Shown here: positions 33,080 through 44,440 of the stretch, piece by piece
Numbering within the stretch: the stretch's first letter is position 1
Layout of the letters: the number at the start of each line of letters is the position of its first letter
Assembly: GCA_024741835.1 (NCBI GenBank)
Contig: JAENRP010000263.1
Span: 1-64,000 of the forward strand
DNA length: 64,000 nucleotides
Reading direction: 5' to 3'
Origin: Diplocarpon mali
Lineage: Eukaryota; Ascomycota; Leotiomycetes; Helotiales; Drepanopezizaceae
Translations under genes and position numbers: made by a program
Notes under the pieces: generated by a model
What the model saw: the letters and a program-made list of their open reading frames with translations, nothing else
Told to the model about the DNA's origin: nothing
Databases searched by the model: none

Positions 33080-34387
33080 AATGAATTGTTTAATAGGAGG
33101 GATTAGTTCTAAATAAAGAGATGATTATTTAAGTAAGATTAATAATATAAGAGGCTTATACTAGAAAAGATTAATAACAAAAGATAATAGTAGTAATACT
33201 AGTATTATAGGTCTAGTAGGGTTATAGAAAAAGTAAAAAAAGTAAAATCGTAGTGTAAGGAGAGGCTTATTTATAGAATTTGAAATCGCACTAGTATATA
33301 AAGGAAAAGTAGGTATAATAAGCTTGGAAGTAGGAACAAAAGTAAGGTATGATATATATAAGGACCTACAATTGGTAAATGATAATTCTTTAAAGGTAAG
33401 GATGATATTTCAAAGGTAAGCGTTAGAAAGTTATATATAAAGGAAATAATCAAAGGATAGATTATATAAAGAACGAAGTAAAGTAAAGAATATATATAGA
33501 ATAGAATAATAAATAAAAGATAAAGAGGTACTAGTATATAAGAAGTAGATAATCCTAAAAAAAGATTTAATTCGAATTCGTAAGTCCTTTAAATAGTCTT
33601 CTCTAAGGGTTATAAGCTAGATTCTCTAGATTGCTCAACTTAATTATCAGTTCTATCGTCACTTTAGAGTCTTCTTCTCTTGCGTTAGTTCTTACTTTTT
33701 AGCGATTTTTCAGCTTTAAGGACCTCTTTTAAAGGATCTTCTATTAATACCCCTAGATTTAATAGCTGAAGTTCATCCGAATTATCTTATAGGCTAAAGC
33801 TAGCTAAGTCCAACCTTACTCGCAGGCCGGGCTTGCGAGTCAGTCTTAGCGTTTCTAAGCTTAAGGGTAAAAATAGAGGATTAGTTCCTAAATCAAGGTC
33901 TAATATTATACTAGCGTCTTAGTTTATTTCTTTTCCGAATTTTCTTATAATAATACCTTTATCAATTAGTATATTAGGCTCTCGGATAGCATTTACTTTA
34001 TTACATCGTCCTTAAGACTTAAGTCTATAAAGAAGCGACTTAGTATTTATAATATTCGTCTAAGCCTTAATAAAGGCGTTAAAGAGTTTTTAATTATATT
34101 TTATAAAGTGGATTTTCAATTTGTCCTTATTAAGAAGGAACAACTCTTATACTTCAATTATAATAAAAGGATCCATTTAAAAGTACTAACCAATAATAGC
34201 TTTAAAGAGGCTGCCGCAGTTCTTAAGATAAAAAGCTACCTTAAAAGGTATAGTAGTTCTACTTATATTAATCTATTAAGGTACTAGGGGTTACTTTAAA
34301 GTAAAGACTAAAAAGATAAGATCAGAGATTCGAGTCTTATTTTCCAAGGAGTTCTTATCGCAAATAGCTATATAGTTATTGCAAAAG

Positions 34388-34642
34388 TGTTACGACTCGC
34401 TCTCGAGCGTACAGAAGGCGAGAATCGAATGACGCTGACTGTATTGCCTCAAGAGGTACGCTATGTAATTGAGAAGAAAAGATAAAGAAGAAAAGAGAGT
34501 CTTTAGTAGAGCTCTTTTAGAATAAGTATAGGTGCTTTATTAATATGCACGTGATCCAGCCACCTTGCTACCTTAGCAGGCACCTGACTTCGTACACCTA
34601 ACTAATATATGATATAACTATATATATAATGCGGTTATAATA
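34388..34642 (-). repeat. 3' LTR of GyY-1 (255 bp)
   Basis: In plus coordinates TGTTACGACT to TTATAATA. Pairs with 41259-41513. Confidence 0.92.
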
Positions 34643-37600
34643 CTACCTTTCCCCTTTGAAAAACTGCGCTTATGCAATTGTATCTATAGGTGTATTATCC
34701 TCTAGGTCCTTATAATCGTCAACTCTATTATTATATGACCTAAGCTAGCTTAATAGCGCCTTTGGTAGCCCTTTAGCTTAAGGGTTTTTTAAATAGAAGT
34801 CTCGAATAGCATGCGGCGCCGTTATAGCGTTAGAGCATAGGTACTATTTAAGGTCTTTATTAGCTCCTTTCTACTTAATCTGATATTCGAGCTTCTTAGC
34901 TTAAATATGAGATCTAATTATTTCTTCTATCTCCTATTCCTCTTATTCTAGCAATACTTTAATTAAAGCTAAAGGTTCTTAAGCTTAGCCTAGCAGAGGG
35001 TTAGGAATGTATTTTCGCAATAAGTAGGAGTAGAATATAGGGTAGATCGAATAGAGTGAATCAGGCAATTGTAGCTTCTAGCTTTCTCTTAGCTTTTCTA
35101 GTACTTTTACTAGGCTATACCACTTATCGGAGAGCTTTCGGCTCGGCCGGTCTAGTTTCCAATTTTTAGTACTAATTAGCACATTATCTCTTATAGTCTA
35201 ATCAACTAGCTAGTAGTAAAGATCTGCAAGCCGTTTCATTTTAGCTTATTATACTTAGAGAGACGATTAAGCGAATTGGACTACTTTTTAAGCTTTAGTA
35301 GCTATATAAAGTGCTATTTTACGATTTACTCTCTTATTTGCTATCTATAGAGGTTCTAGGTTAATTAAATTCTAAGAGGAGCGAGCTTTGTAGCCGTTTA
35401 GCACTTAGAAAGGGGAAATTTGCCCTAGGGATTCGTAAGGTAAGGTCAATTAGGCAATATCTATCAAAGGCAAGAGACGACTCTAATTATCTTAGTAGTA
35501 TAAGTAGAACGGTCTAAGGCGTTATTTTAAGTACTAGTTTATAATCTTAGTTTGGCTATTAACGTTAGGGTTATAGGCTATAGTTAGCTTAACCTTTGTA
35601 CTTAGTATCTGATAGAGTTCTTTTCAAAAGGAAGAGATAAATTAGGCGCCTCTATCTAATAGAATCGAATCGGGCATGCTAAAATAGCGTATTTAGTAAA
35701 TTAAAAACAACTTTGCAAGGCCTTTTGCATCGATCGAATTATAGTATAGAACCGAAACTGCCTTCTTTAATAACCTATCGATAATTATAAGGGCAAAATT
35801 ATAACTGAGTTCATTAAGCAGAAGCTTTATAAAATCCATTATCAAGTGTTAGTAAGCTCGTTTAGGAATTGGCAAGGGTTGTAGGAAACCTAGGGTCTTA
35901 TTACAATAAGCTTTTATTCTCGAATAATAATAGTTCTAAATATAAGTGCCGACGTCGCTATTAAGACTTTTCCAATAGTATTTTCTTCCTACTAAAAGCC
36001 TTATTTTCCTAATTCTAGCATATGCAACGCAAGGTTACTTATATATATAACGAATCAGGGCTATTCGCAGTTCAAGAGGTTAGGATAGTATAATAAGTCT
36101 ACCTTAGAAGAAAAGTTTGCCTTAGCTAAGTTCATAGTTAAGGCTATAGCTCTGCGCCTCATCTCGGAACTTCTATAGCTTAAGAGAGGTCTTATTAGCT
36201 TAAATGACCTTATTAATAATATAGTAGCTCGCTATATTATACTCGACCCTAGACGTTAGGTCGGCAGGTGCCTCTATTAGTGCGATTAGTATAGTCGTTA
36301 CTTATAGGCCGGGCCTAAGAGTAGAATCGACCTGCGCTAAAGTCACTTATAAGCCGGGCCTAGGGGTAGAATCGCCTCTAGTAGCGAGTACTTCTATAGA
36401 GAGCTTATCGTTAAGTAAGAGCTGCTAATAGCGTAAAGCTCGTTTCCTAGCCTTAAGAGGGGTTAGCTCTTAGTCTTAATATAAGAGTATATCAGCTAGC
36501 GTATTCGTTATACCTATTCGGTATATAATAAGGAAGTTAAAATCAGCGAAGAACTCTGCTTAGCGAGCCTGCTAGGCTATTAAGTCCTTAGTTGTTATAA
36601 AGTACTTAAGGGCCTTATGATCTATATATATATATACTATTTTCTAGGCCTTAAGTAGCTCTACCTTATACTAGTAGAACGATTTAAAAATCGCTAAGAG
36701 CTCCTTATTATAAATAGGGTAATTTAGCTTAGCATCATTTATCGTTTTTAAGAAGTACCTAATTAGGTAGTAGTTCTTATCTTCTTAGAGTTAGGAGAGT
36801 ACGCTAGCGACTACGCCGTTAGAGGCGTTAGTCTCAAGCCTTATCTGCTTCTAAAGGTAATAGTAGTATAAAATCGGGATCGTTTGAAGCCTTAAGCGCA
36901 GAGCTTCTTAAGCTTCCTTATAAGCGTTATTGAAATTAAAAGGAACGTTTCCTATAAGAGCTATTAAAGGTCGGCAGATACGACTATAGCTTTGAATAAA
37001 CCTTTGATAGAAGTTATAAAACCTTAGAAAGCTTTATATGCTGCGTATATTCTTAGCGTATTTCTACTCCTAAATGACTAAGACCTTATTAGGGTCTACC
37101 TCAATTCTATAAACTCTAATAATAAACCTTAAGAACTTAGTCTTAGTAATCCCGAACTCGCTTTTCTTAATATCTGCTTAAAGGCTATAGTATTAAAGAA
37201 TTCTTAAGATCTTCTTAATATAAATCTTATAGTTAAGGGAGTTTTTTAAGTAAATTAGAATATTATTTAAGTAGGTAGAATAGAAATCGTCGAGGTGCTT
37301 AAAGAGAATATTATTAATAAACCTTTGAAAGGTAGCAGGCCTATTTGTTAGCCTAAATGGCAAAACCTTATACTTATAGGTCCTATAGCGCGTGCGAAAG
37401 GTAGTTAGGTCCTTAGCGTTAGCTAATATGCAGATATAGTAGAAGGCTTATTATATATCGATTTTTATAAAAATATAAGCTTTCGATATATATGCTATTA
37501 TCTTATTAATAAGGGGAATCGGGTAAGGGTCTTTCTTCGTTAAGGCGTTCAGTTTCTAGTAGTTAACGTATAGATATAAGGAGCTATTAGCTTTTCTAAT

Positions 37601-39000
37601 AAAGAGGATTAGGGCTACCTAAGGGGAACTCGAAGCTTTGATAAATCCTTTGTATAGGTTCTCGAGAATATAGCTCTTAACCTTTAAAAGCTATTTATTA
37701 GTAAGGCGGCAGAAGGGTTCGATTGTCAAGTTATTCTCGCTTATTAGCTCGATTTTATAATCTACCCTTAGCTTAGGTTCTGGCAGTTGGTTAAAGGCCT
37801 GGCGACTGAAGACGTTTTTAAACTTAGCGTACTAAGGCAGGAACTTCTAATTTATTAGCTTATCGTTGCTCTTATACTTGGCTTGCAGCGCCGAACTAAG
37901 GCCAAGGGAGCTAATTTCAGCTTGCCTAACTGATTCTCGGCGATTGATTTCTTAGTCTAGATTATAAATAGAGCTTACAAATATAAACTCTTTAAGCGCT
38001 AATTCTTAAGTTTATATAGCTCGTCTTACCTTAGTTGTAAAGTAGTAGTAGAGGGCGCCGATTGCTAAGACTGAGATTAGGCTGATCTAGTAAGCCGGCT
38101 TTAAAGTAGCGTTCCTCTTTACTAAAAGAGGGAGCAAGGGGTCTAGTACTTTTAGTAAGGCCTTCTTTATACAATTCAGATCTCTTTTCAAGTCTTTAAA
38201 GAAACTGCTATCCCTAGGTCTATAAGAGGCCATAGGAGTAGGAATCGAATTAGTAGGTTTCACTTATAGGCCGGGACTAGGAGTGGAATTCGAGTTCGCA
38301 GATTTCACTTGCAGGCCAGGACCGGGAGTGGAATTCGAGGCGTTAGTGCTTGCTAGCACTAAGAGCTAGGCTTAGGCCATTCTAAGGTCTTTGTCCTTAG
38401 CGTCTATTATAGCTGCTTGATAATCGACGTCTTATTAGGCTATTAGGGGTTTTATTAGCTATAAGAGATCGATTAATATATATCAATTAAAGTAAAGGAT
38501 AATAGGCATATCCTTAAGCTAAAAGATACTATTTTTTCCCCTTTTATAAGACTATTTAAAGTTATAATACTCTAGGAACTTCCTACTAATTAAAACGTCG
38601 GTTGCTCCTAAGCTTATAATTAAGAAAGGGAAGTTTATTTATCGCCTATCGATTATAAGGGTAAGTAAGATAGCGAATCGAATAGTTTCTCCCTTAAGGC
38701 TATTATAGCTAATAGGGGTAATCGATTTAAGCAGTTTAATAAACTTCACCCTAAGTCTTTAAAAGAGCTAGTATGCTAAAGACGTCTTAATAATATTAAA
38801 AATATTAGCTCTACTATTAATATAAGTAACTATTTTAATAAATGATCTATTTCAAGCTAGTTCTATAGGAATTAAGAACTGGCGGCTGCCTATTAATAGG
38901 CGAGAATCAAAATCTAAGTCTTTTTATAAATTGTAACTTATGCTATAGTAAGAGTCTTTACTATAGCTTAGCAGTTTCCTAATAGTAGGTCGTTTTCCAT
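34643..39000 (-). pseudogene. GyY-1 pol: protease, RT, RNase H, integrase
   Basis: Same domain order as GyY-2, read backwards. The RT box at 37262-37273 reads YLNN, so both catalytic Asp codons (GAC) have become Asn (AAT). FRxRTYKYKVL lies just before it and LGFVI just after. Integrase lies at about 35000-35900. PAL pairs at 36300/36345 (integrase-RNase H linker) and 38262/38307 (protease-RT linker) are in frame. Stops are TAA/TAG. Confidence 0.88.
36300..38329 (-). repeat. Two PAL pairs in GyY-1 pol
   Basis: 36300-36322 with 36345-36367, and 38262-38284 with 38307-38329. Both pairs are 45 bp apart. GyY-2 has one copy at the first site and three at the second. Confidence 0.9.
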
Positions 39001-40269
39001 CTTAACTTCAGCTACTATAAACTCGCCTTGCTTCTTTAGCTTTAGGCAATCTGTTGTATAATAACTAAGGGCTCTGCAGTTATAGTAAAGATTAGATAAC
39101 GGCTTTGAGCTAGCAGACCTTTCTTAAGGAGTCGCTAGCAAAGGGGAATGAGTGCAAGGAGCTAGGGAGGTAGCTATAGCGGTAGGTCTTTATAACTCCC
39201 TTTTTAGTATGCTAGGGACGCGGTCTTTTGAAGGAGAGAATGCGATAGTAGAAGCGACTCATCAAGCGTTATAGGCCTCTTTTTACTTAATATTATAAGC
39301 CTCGCGGTCCGCAATAGCTAAGAACTCATCTAAAGTAGTATAATTATTATTCATTTTATACTTCTTTACTCGAAGGTCGTTCTTTAAAGCTAAGGAGACC
39401 TTTTTATAAATATTATTAAACTAGTAAGACTGATCGATCTTTTTAGCTATAATAAGGGTAATGAACTTAGATCAGAACTTATTATATAATAATAAACCTA
39501 TAATTAGCCTGCTATATTTAAGCTTAGCAGATTAAATATAGTTATAGTTAAAGAACCTTTAATCTAAGACCCTAAGGATATTAGTAGCGTATATAAATTT
39601 ACTAGTAAAGATAGGATCTATATATTATAAGATTAGGTTTTAAGCTTTACCTATTATATACTTAAAGTAAGTAGTAATCTAGTCCTCTTTTAAAGTAAAG
39701 TTGCCTAAGTACTCTTAAATAAATACCTTTATAGCTATCTTCTAAGTGTTATAGGTGATTTCGCCTTAGTAGTTGCTAAAATAGGTTTAAGGGTACTTAA
39801 TTCGATAGGAGTCGATAGCTAAGACTAAAGGTCTGATAATTAAGAGGTAGTAGTCTAAGGGAGGTAGCAAGTCGGCGGTAAGGGACCAAGTGTTCTAAAG
39901 GCTAGTACTTAAGGAAGAAGGGGCAATAGTATTATTTTAAAGAGCAGCGGCTATAGTAGCGCTAATAAGGTTTGCGATTTTAGCCTGCTAAGTAGCTAAG
40001 AAGAGAGGGGCCGATATAGTAAAGGTAGACGTCAGTTCTTCTTTAACTTCAATTGATAGAAGGGGAGTATTTCAAGAATCTACTTGCAGTTTAAGCCTAA
40101 GAGTAAAATCGGTACTAAAGGAGGTTTCTTCTTAAGTGGGCTTAAGAGGGGGAATATCTCTAGGACCAAGGTTGGCAGTAAGGCCTATAGAACTAGTAGT
40201 AGTAAGGCCCAGTGGTAAAGGTGCGGTTAACCTTTCACTTTTCCTAAGTGGCATAAGATTAGAAGTCAT
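39001..40269 (-). pseudogene. GyY-1 gag
   Basis: ATG at 40269 (MTSNLM). Capsid-type helical region, then a CCHC zinc knuckle near 39050-39070. PAL at 40082-40104 is in phase, 55 codons after the start. Stops are TAA/TAG. Confidence 0.82.
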
Positions 40270-41258
40270 AAGTACTAACTCTCTTTATATTATCTAATTT
40301 AGTCTAAAGGGACCTAATGCTAAATAGTAACCTATTTAAAAGGGGGAAGATTAGTATAGGCGGAGCTATATACATTCTTAAAGCCTTCTAATAGAGTATA
40401 TATTAAGGTATTGTAGGTTTATAGATCTTAAGAAAGAAGGTTTTACTTTAGGATCACTTCTCTTTACTAATCAGGAGTTGCAATAAGGTTGCCTAAGGGT
40501 ATAGTGCAAATCTAAGGAAGTAGGGTCCGGGGATCTAAAGCTTATTACTCTACCAAAGTTGACCTAGTCTTTAATAGTATAGTATAACCTACTAAGGCTA
40601 ACTAAGTCTCTATATGTATATATAGGTATAGGTCCCCTAGTTTCGTACCTAAGTATTCGAAGGAAGGAGTAAGGAGCTTCGAAGAGTATAAGGAAGAGTC
40701 GACGAGTATAGGTCGACGAGTATAGGTCGATAGGGAGTATAGAGAAGGTCGACGACTTATTCGCAAGGAGGTGTCTTTAAAGAGTCGAGTTGTATTCGAG
40801 GGTTTCGAAGGAAGGAGTGAGGAGCTTCGAAGAGTATAAGGAGAGTTGTCGATAAGTATATTATTAATAAAAAAGAATGGTATAGAGTTGTTTATAAGGG
40901 AGGGAGAAAGTTCAGAAGAGAAAAGCTATTATACTGCTCTAGGCAGCAGCCTATACTAGCAAAGCGAGGGTATAGTAAATAAAATTTTTTCGAATTGAAA
41001 TTAAAGGTAAATCTCCGTTTACTAAATAGAGGAGGTAAGAGGTCGAAAAAACGAGCTGATCTTATATTCGAAGGTCGTTTTTCAGCTTTCTTTAAAAACT
41101 AGATTAGTAAGATCTAGGCGCTATATATAAGTTGCTTAGGGCAATTCGTAGTAGAAGTCGAGATCGAGAGATTAAGTTGCTTAAGGCAGTTCGAAATAAC
41201 GATTCTAAAGGTGGTAGATATTAAGCTTCTTAGCAGAGGTTGAGTTGATCTTTTCTTA
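40270..41258 (-). other. GyY-1 leader with direct repeats
   Basis: About 1 kb without a gene. A block beginning CGAAGGAAGGAGT and ending CTTCGAAGAGTATAAG occurs at about 40658 and again at about 40804, with GTCGACGAGTATAG repeats between. GyY-2 has the same layout at 52494-53472. The candidate primer site next to the LTR (AGAAAAGATCAACTC) fits no tRNA I can name. Confidence 0.7.
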
Positions 41259-41513
41259 TATTACGACTCGCTCTCAAGCGTATAGAAGGCGAGAATCGAA
41301 TGACGCTGATTATATTGCCTTAAGAGGTACGCTATATAATTAAGAAGAAAAGATAAAGAATAAAAGAGAGTCTTTAGTAGAGCTCCTCTAGAATAAGTAC
41401 AGGTGCTTCACTAGCGTGCACGTGATCCAGCCACCTTGCTACCTTAGCGGGCACCTGACTTCGTACACCTGACCAACACGTGACATAACCGTGTACGTAA
41501 TGCGGCCGTAACA
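41259..41513 (-). repeat. 5' LTR of GyY-1 (255 bp)
   Basis: Less decayed than its partner; in plus coordinates it ends GCGGCCGTAACA. The short frame at 41374-41559 runs from xorf2 into this LTR and is not a gene of its own. Confidence 0.92.
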
Positions 41514-44088
41514 AAAAGGCTATAAAACCACTAGTCCTATAAGAATTGTCTAAAAGCATTTTAAAAAGGTATCCCTATTTTATAATTACTATAATTAGAT
41601 TACTATCATTAGTAATAGGTCGCAAGATCTCCTTTCGCTTCAATTTTATAATCATTTAAGCTAATTGAGATTTTAAACCGAGTGCTTAAGAAGTCTATCG
41701 ACTTATCTTCTTTATAAATAGAATAAGTTTCACATTCAACTAAGAGCCGATCTACCTATTAAGGCTTCCTAAAGCGGGTCCTTATCCAATTAATAGGATT
41801 TAATAATCTAAGACTTACTTTCTAATAAAATTGACTCGCAGGCCAGGACTATAAGTGAAAATCGGAATTTCTTTATTAGCAGCACTTATATCTCTCTTTA
41901 TTAAAACGACTTAATTATAAAGACTAAGGCCAATCAATTAAAGAGGTTTAAGGTAGGCTATAAGCTAATAGGCTCCTCTACTTTTCGCTATTATAGCTAA
42001 GAGGTAGAGTCTATAATATATCCGAAGGACTTATTAAGTAAGACTGAATATCATATTATAAAGAAAATAAAAAGGTATAAAGGTTGCGTTATCTATAAGA
42101 TAGAAGTAATAAAGGTATATCTCTACTTCTTATCTTATAATAAAGAGGAATATACTTATAAAAGCACTATTATTAATAGTAAAATTGTTAGTTAAGAAGC
42201 GGCATCCAAAGGGTTTAAGCATCACAATTGACCCTTTTTCCTCTATTTCCCTTTGCTATTTATTACTTAATAATATCAAAAAGAAAGAATTGTTCCATTT
42301 AATCGGCTCTAACGCCTTTAAGGCTTTAAGATCAGCCCTAAATTTTATAATACCTAAAGATGCTTCTATTATCAATAGGTTGGATTTGCATATCCTTAAA
42401 GAGATAAAGAACTAATTATTAAAGTAGATTAGAAAAAGATTAATATCTTCTATTATATAAAGAAGTTTAAAGTATTTAATAGTTTTATTAATATCAAATC
42501 CTTTATAATTAAGATTATAGTAAACCGAAAGAGAGCAAATATAAAGGTCGCAAAGTCTTCTCCCTTCGATTCTTACGCTAAGAAGATACTATCGAAAGCG
42601 AGTTTTTATTACAAAAGACACTTAAATATTATATCATTCTCTAAGCTTAAGGTTAAGAATAACCGATTAAGGCATATTGCTATAATTACAAATATCCTAA
42701 TTAATAGATTCCTCTTTGCATTCTCTTTCTCGTAAGATAAAATAGTCTCGCTTAACATCCGAGAGATTAGGTTCTTAACTTCTATAATTATTAAAGAATT
42801 AAATAATATCTATAAGGGCAAACTTATTTAAGATAAGCTATTAAATCTATTTAACAGCTCTCTTAATCGTCTTTAAAGCAATAGGAATAAGGTCTTCCCT
42901 TATATTATCGTTTCTAAAATAGTTATATATAAATATAAAGAAGTTAAGAACTAGCTCCTTTAAGTTATTAAAAAAGGAGTTTAAGCAAGCGCGCAATCCT
43001 TTAATTTTAAATTGCAAATTAGCTAAGGTAGCTATTAAATAATCTATCCTTTTTAAAGGTTAAGCTAAAATAGGTCGTTTAGCTAAAGGAGAGTCCTTTA
43101 AAGATTTTGAAAATTCTAAAGAGGCTGCGCTAAGCGTTTAAGCAATTTATTTAGCAGCAGTTTCTAAAATCATTTTAGCAAGAGGCAAGTTAAGTCCAGT
43201 TCTAAAATTCTCATTTCTAACTCTTAATCTAAGACCGCGAGATAAATTATATAATTCAGCACTTATTATATCTTTAAATTAAGAAGCGAATTTTAAAGTA
43301 AGCTTAATTACAAATAACTAATTCCCTTCTTTATTATTAAAGAAATCTCGCTTAAACCCTATTATAGGAATCTAGTTCTCTCTTAAAATAAGTAAACTAT
43401 AAGCAAAAGCGTAAAGCCCTAGTATATTAATAATAGTACTATTAGGTAGGGTAATATCTGCAGCTCAATTTGATCTTTTTATAGCCCTATTAGCTACTAT
43501 AAGTACTACATTAGATAGGCCTATAAATCTGCGACTGCGAATTCGATTGCCTTAGAATTTTACTACTCCTTTTTAAATAATAAAGAAATTGAAAATCTAA
43601 ATAGCTCTAGTAATAAGAGTGTTTTCCTTAAGAATTTTTAATAATACTCGTCTTCTATTATTAGAATTAATATTTATTAAAAAGCGCAAACGAAATAGGA
43701 GTCCTCTCTTATTAATAGCTAAATTATCCAATCGTCAAATAGATTCTTCTCTTTTATCTTAGTCCATTTTAAAAGTATCGGCCAAAGTTATATATTAATC
43801 TGCATTAGCTAAGAATTCCTTTTTAAAGATTCCCTTTAATCTTAATTCTTCAATTAGGAAGTCGTTAAATTAAAGAATTCCAGAGGCCACTTAGGTTAAA
43901 AGGTTATTAATAGCATTTGCGTAAGCTAAAAGGAGTTTTTATTATTCTATATCTCCTAAGGCTACGTAGGTCGATTTGAAGTTCTTTAATAATGCAATAG
44001 CTCTACTATCTTAAGAGAAGTTTATAACTAGTATTTGTTTATCCCTTATTGTAGTAGATAAAACCATTTATAAGTTCTTTAAAGGCAT

Positions 44089-44440
44089 ATTACTTATAAA
44101 AGATAAGGAGTATAAATAAGAGATTTTAATAAGGTATAAGAATTAAAAGGGCATATGAGCTGCAATAGGTTTACTATATATATATTAAGGAAATTGGACT
44201 TTTTATTTATTATTTAAGGAAAGTAATAGGAATGCTATAATTAAAGGCTAATATTAAGAATGCAAAATAAGTTAAAGTAGGTAAGAATTTAAGGTAATCT
44301 TAAAAGATCTATATCTTAAATAATAAAGGAGGCGACTTTGCTAAAAATGTAAAAATAAGGATTAAAAGAAGGTAGGACAATTAATAGGTTAGAAAATCAT
44401 TTAATATTCCTACTTACATTCTTCGGATATTTTAGGAATA
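44089..44440 (-). other. Spacer between GyX-M pol and xorf2
   Basis: About 350 bp of AT-rich DNA. No separate gene is visible; the exact pol stop cannot be placed because TAA/TAG may be decayed sense codons. Confidence 0.5.

Larger units (their letters stand above)
34388..41513 (-). mobile_element. GyY-1: complete Ty3/gypsy element inserted in xorf2 (7126 bp)
   Basis: Two 255-bp LTRs (34388-34642, 41259-41513) are flanked by AAAAG (34383-34387, 41514-41518). Minus-strand layout: leader, gag, protease, RT, RNase H, integrase. It is the sister of GyY-2 (52245-59348). LTR ends are TGTTACG and CGTAACA, a 7-bp inverted repeat. Confidence 0.93.
33818..43242 (-). repeat. Three in-frame PAL copies in xorf2
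   Basis: Positions 33818-33840 (TRKPGLRV), 41834-41856 (TYSPGLRV) and 43220-43242 (reads SRGLRLRV). Apart from possibly the 41834 copy (against 30753 in xorf1) they do not sit at positions matching the xorf1 copies. Confidence 0.85.
33271..44088 (-). pseudogene. xorf2: paralogue of xorf1, split by GyY-1
   Basis: ATG at 44088 (MPLKN). The frame runs in phase to 41514, jumps GyY-1 and one AAAAG repeat, and resumes at 34382 in the same phase (codon TGC is rebuilt across the junction). It continues to TAA at 33271, 1228 codons in all. Stops are TAA/TAG plus a few TGA. Homology to xorf1 includes NFSQD, LGDIEQ, ILREK, LRIYYRLYL and NNYI--NSLENK. A basic tract KSKNxRKRRRL near 33670 could be a nuclear signal. 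The last 100 codons (33271-33600) are very hydrophobic but lie in T-rich DNA, so they may be non-coding. Three PAL units are in phase. Family unknown. Confidence 0.7.

Noticed and set aside
42061..43200. Plus-strand frame with few stops, including the ATG frame at 42185-42415
   Set aside because: The minus-strand reading over the same DNA is homologous to xorf1 and in phase over 1200 codons; the plus frame has TGA stops and no homology.
29606..44088. Calling xorf1 and xorf2 envelope genes
   Set aside because: The position fits, but there is no signal peptide, no clear membrane anchor in both, and no recognisable fusion motif.
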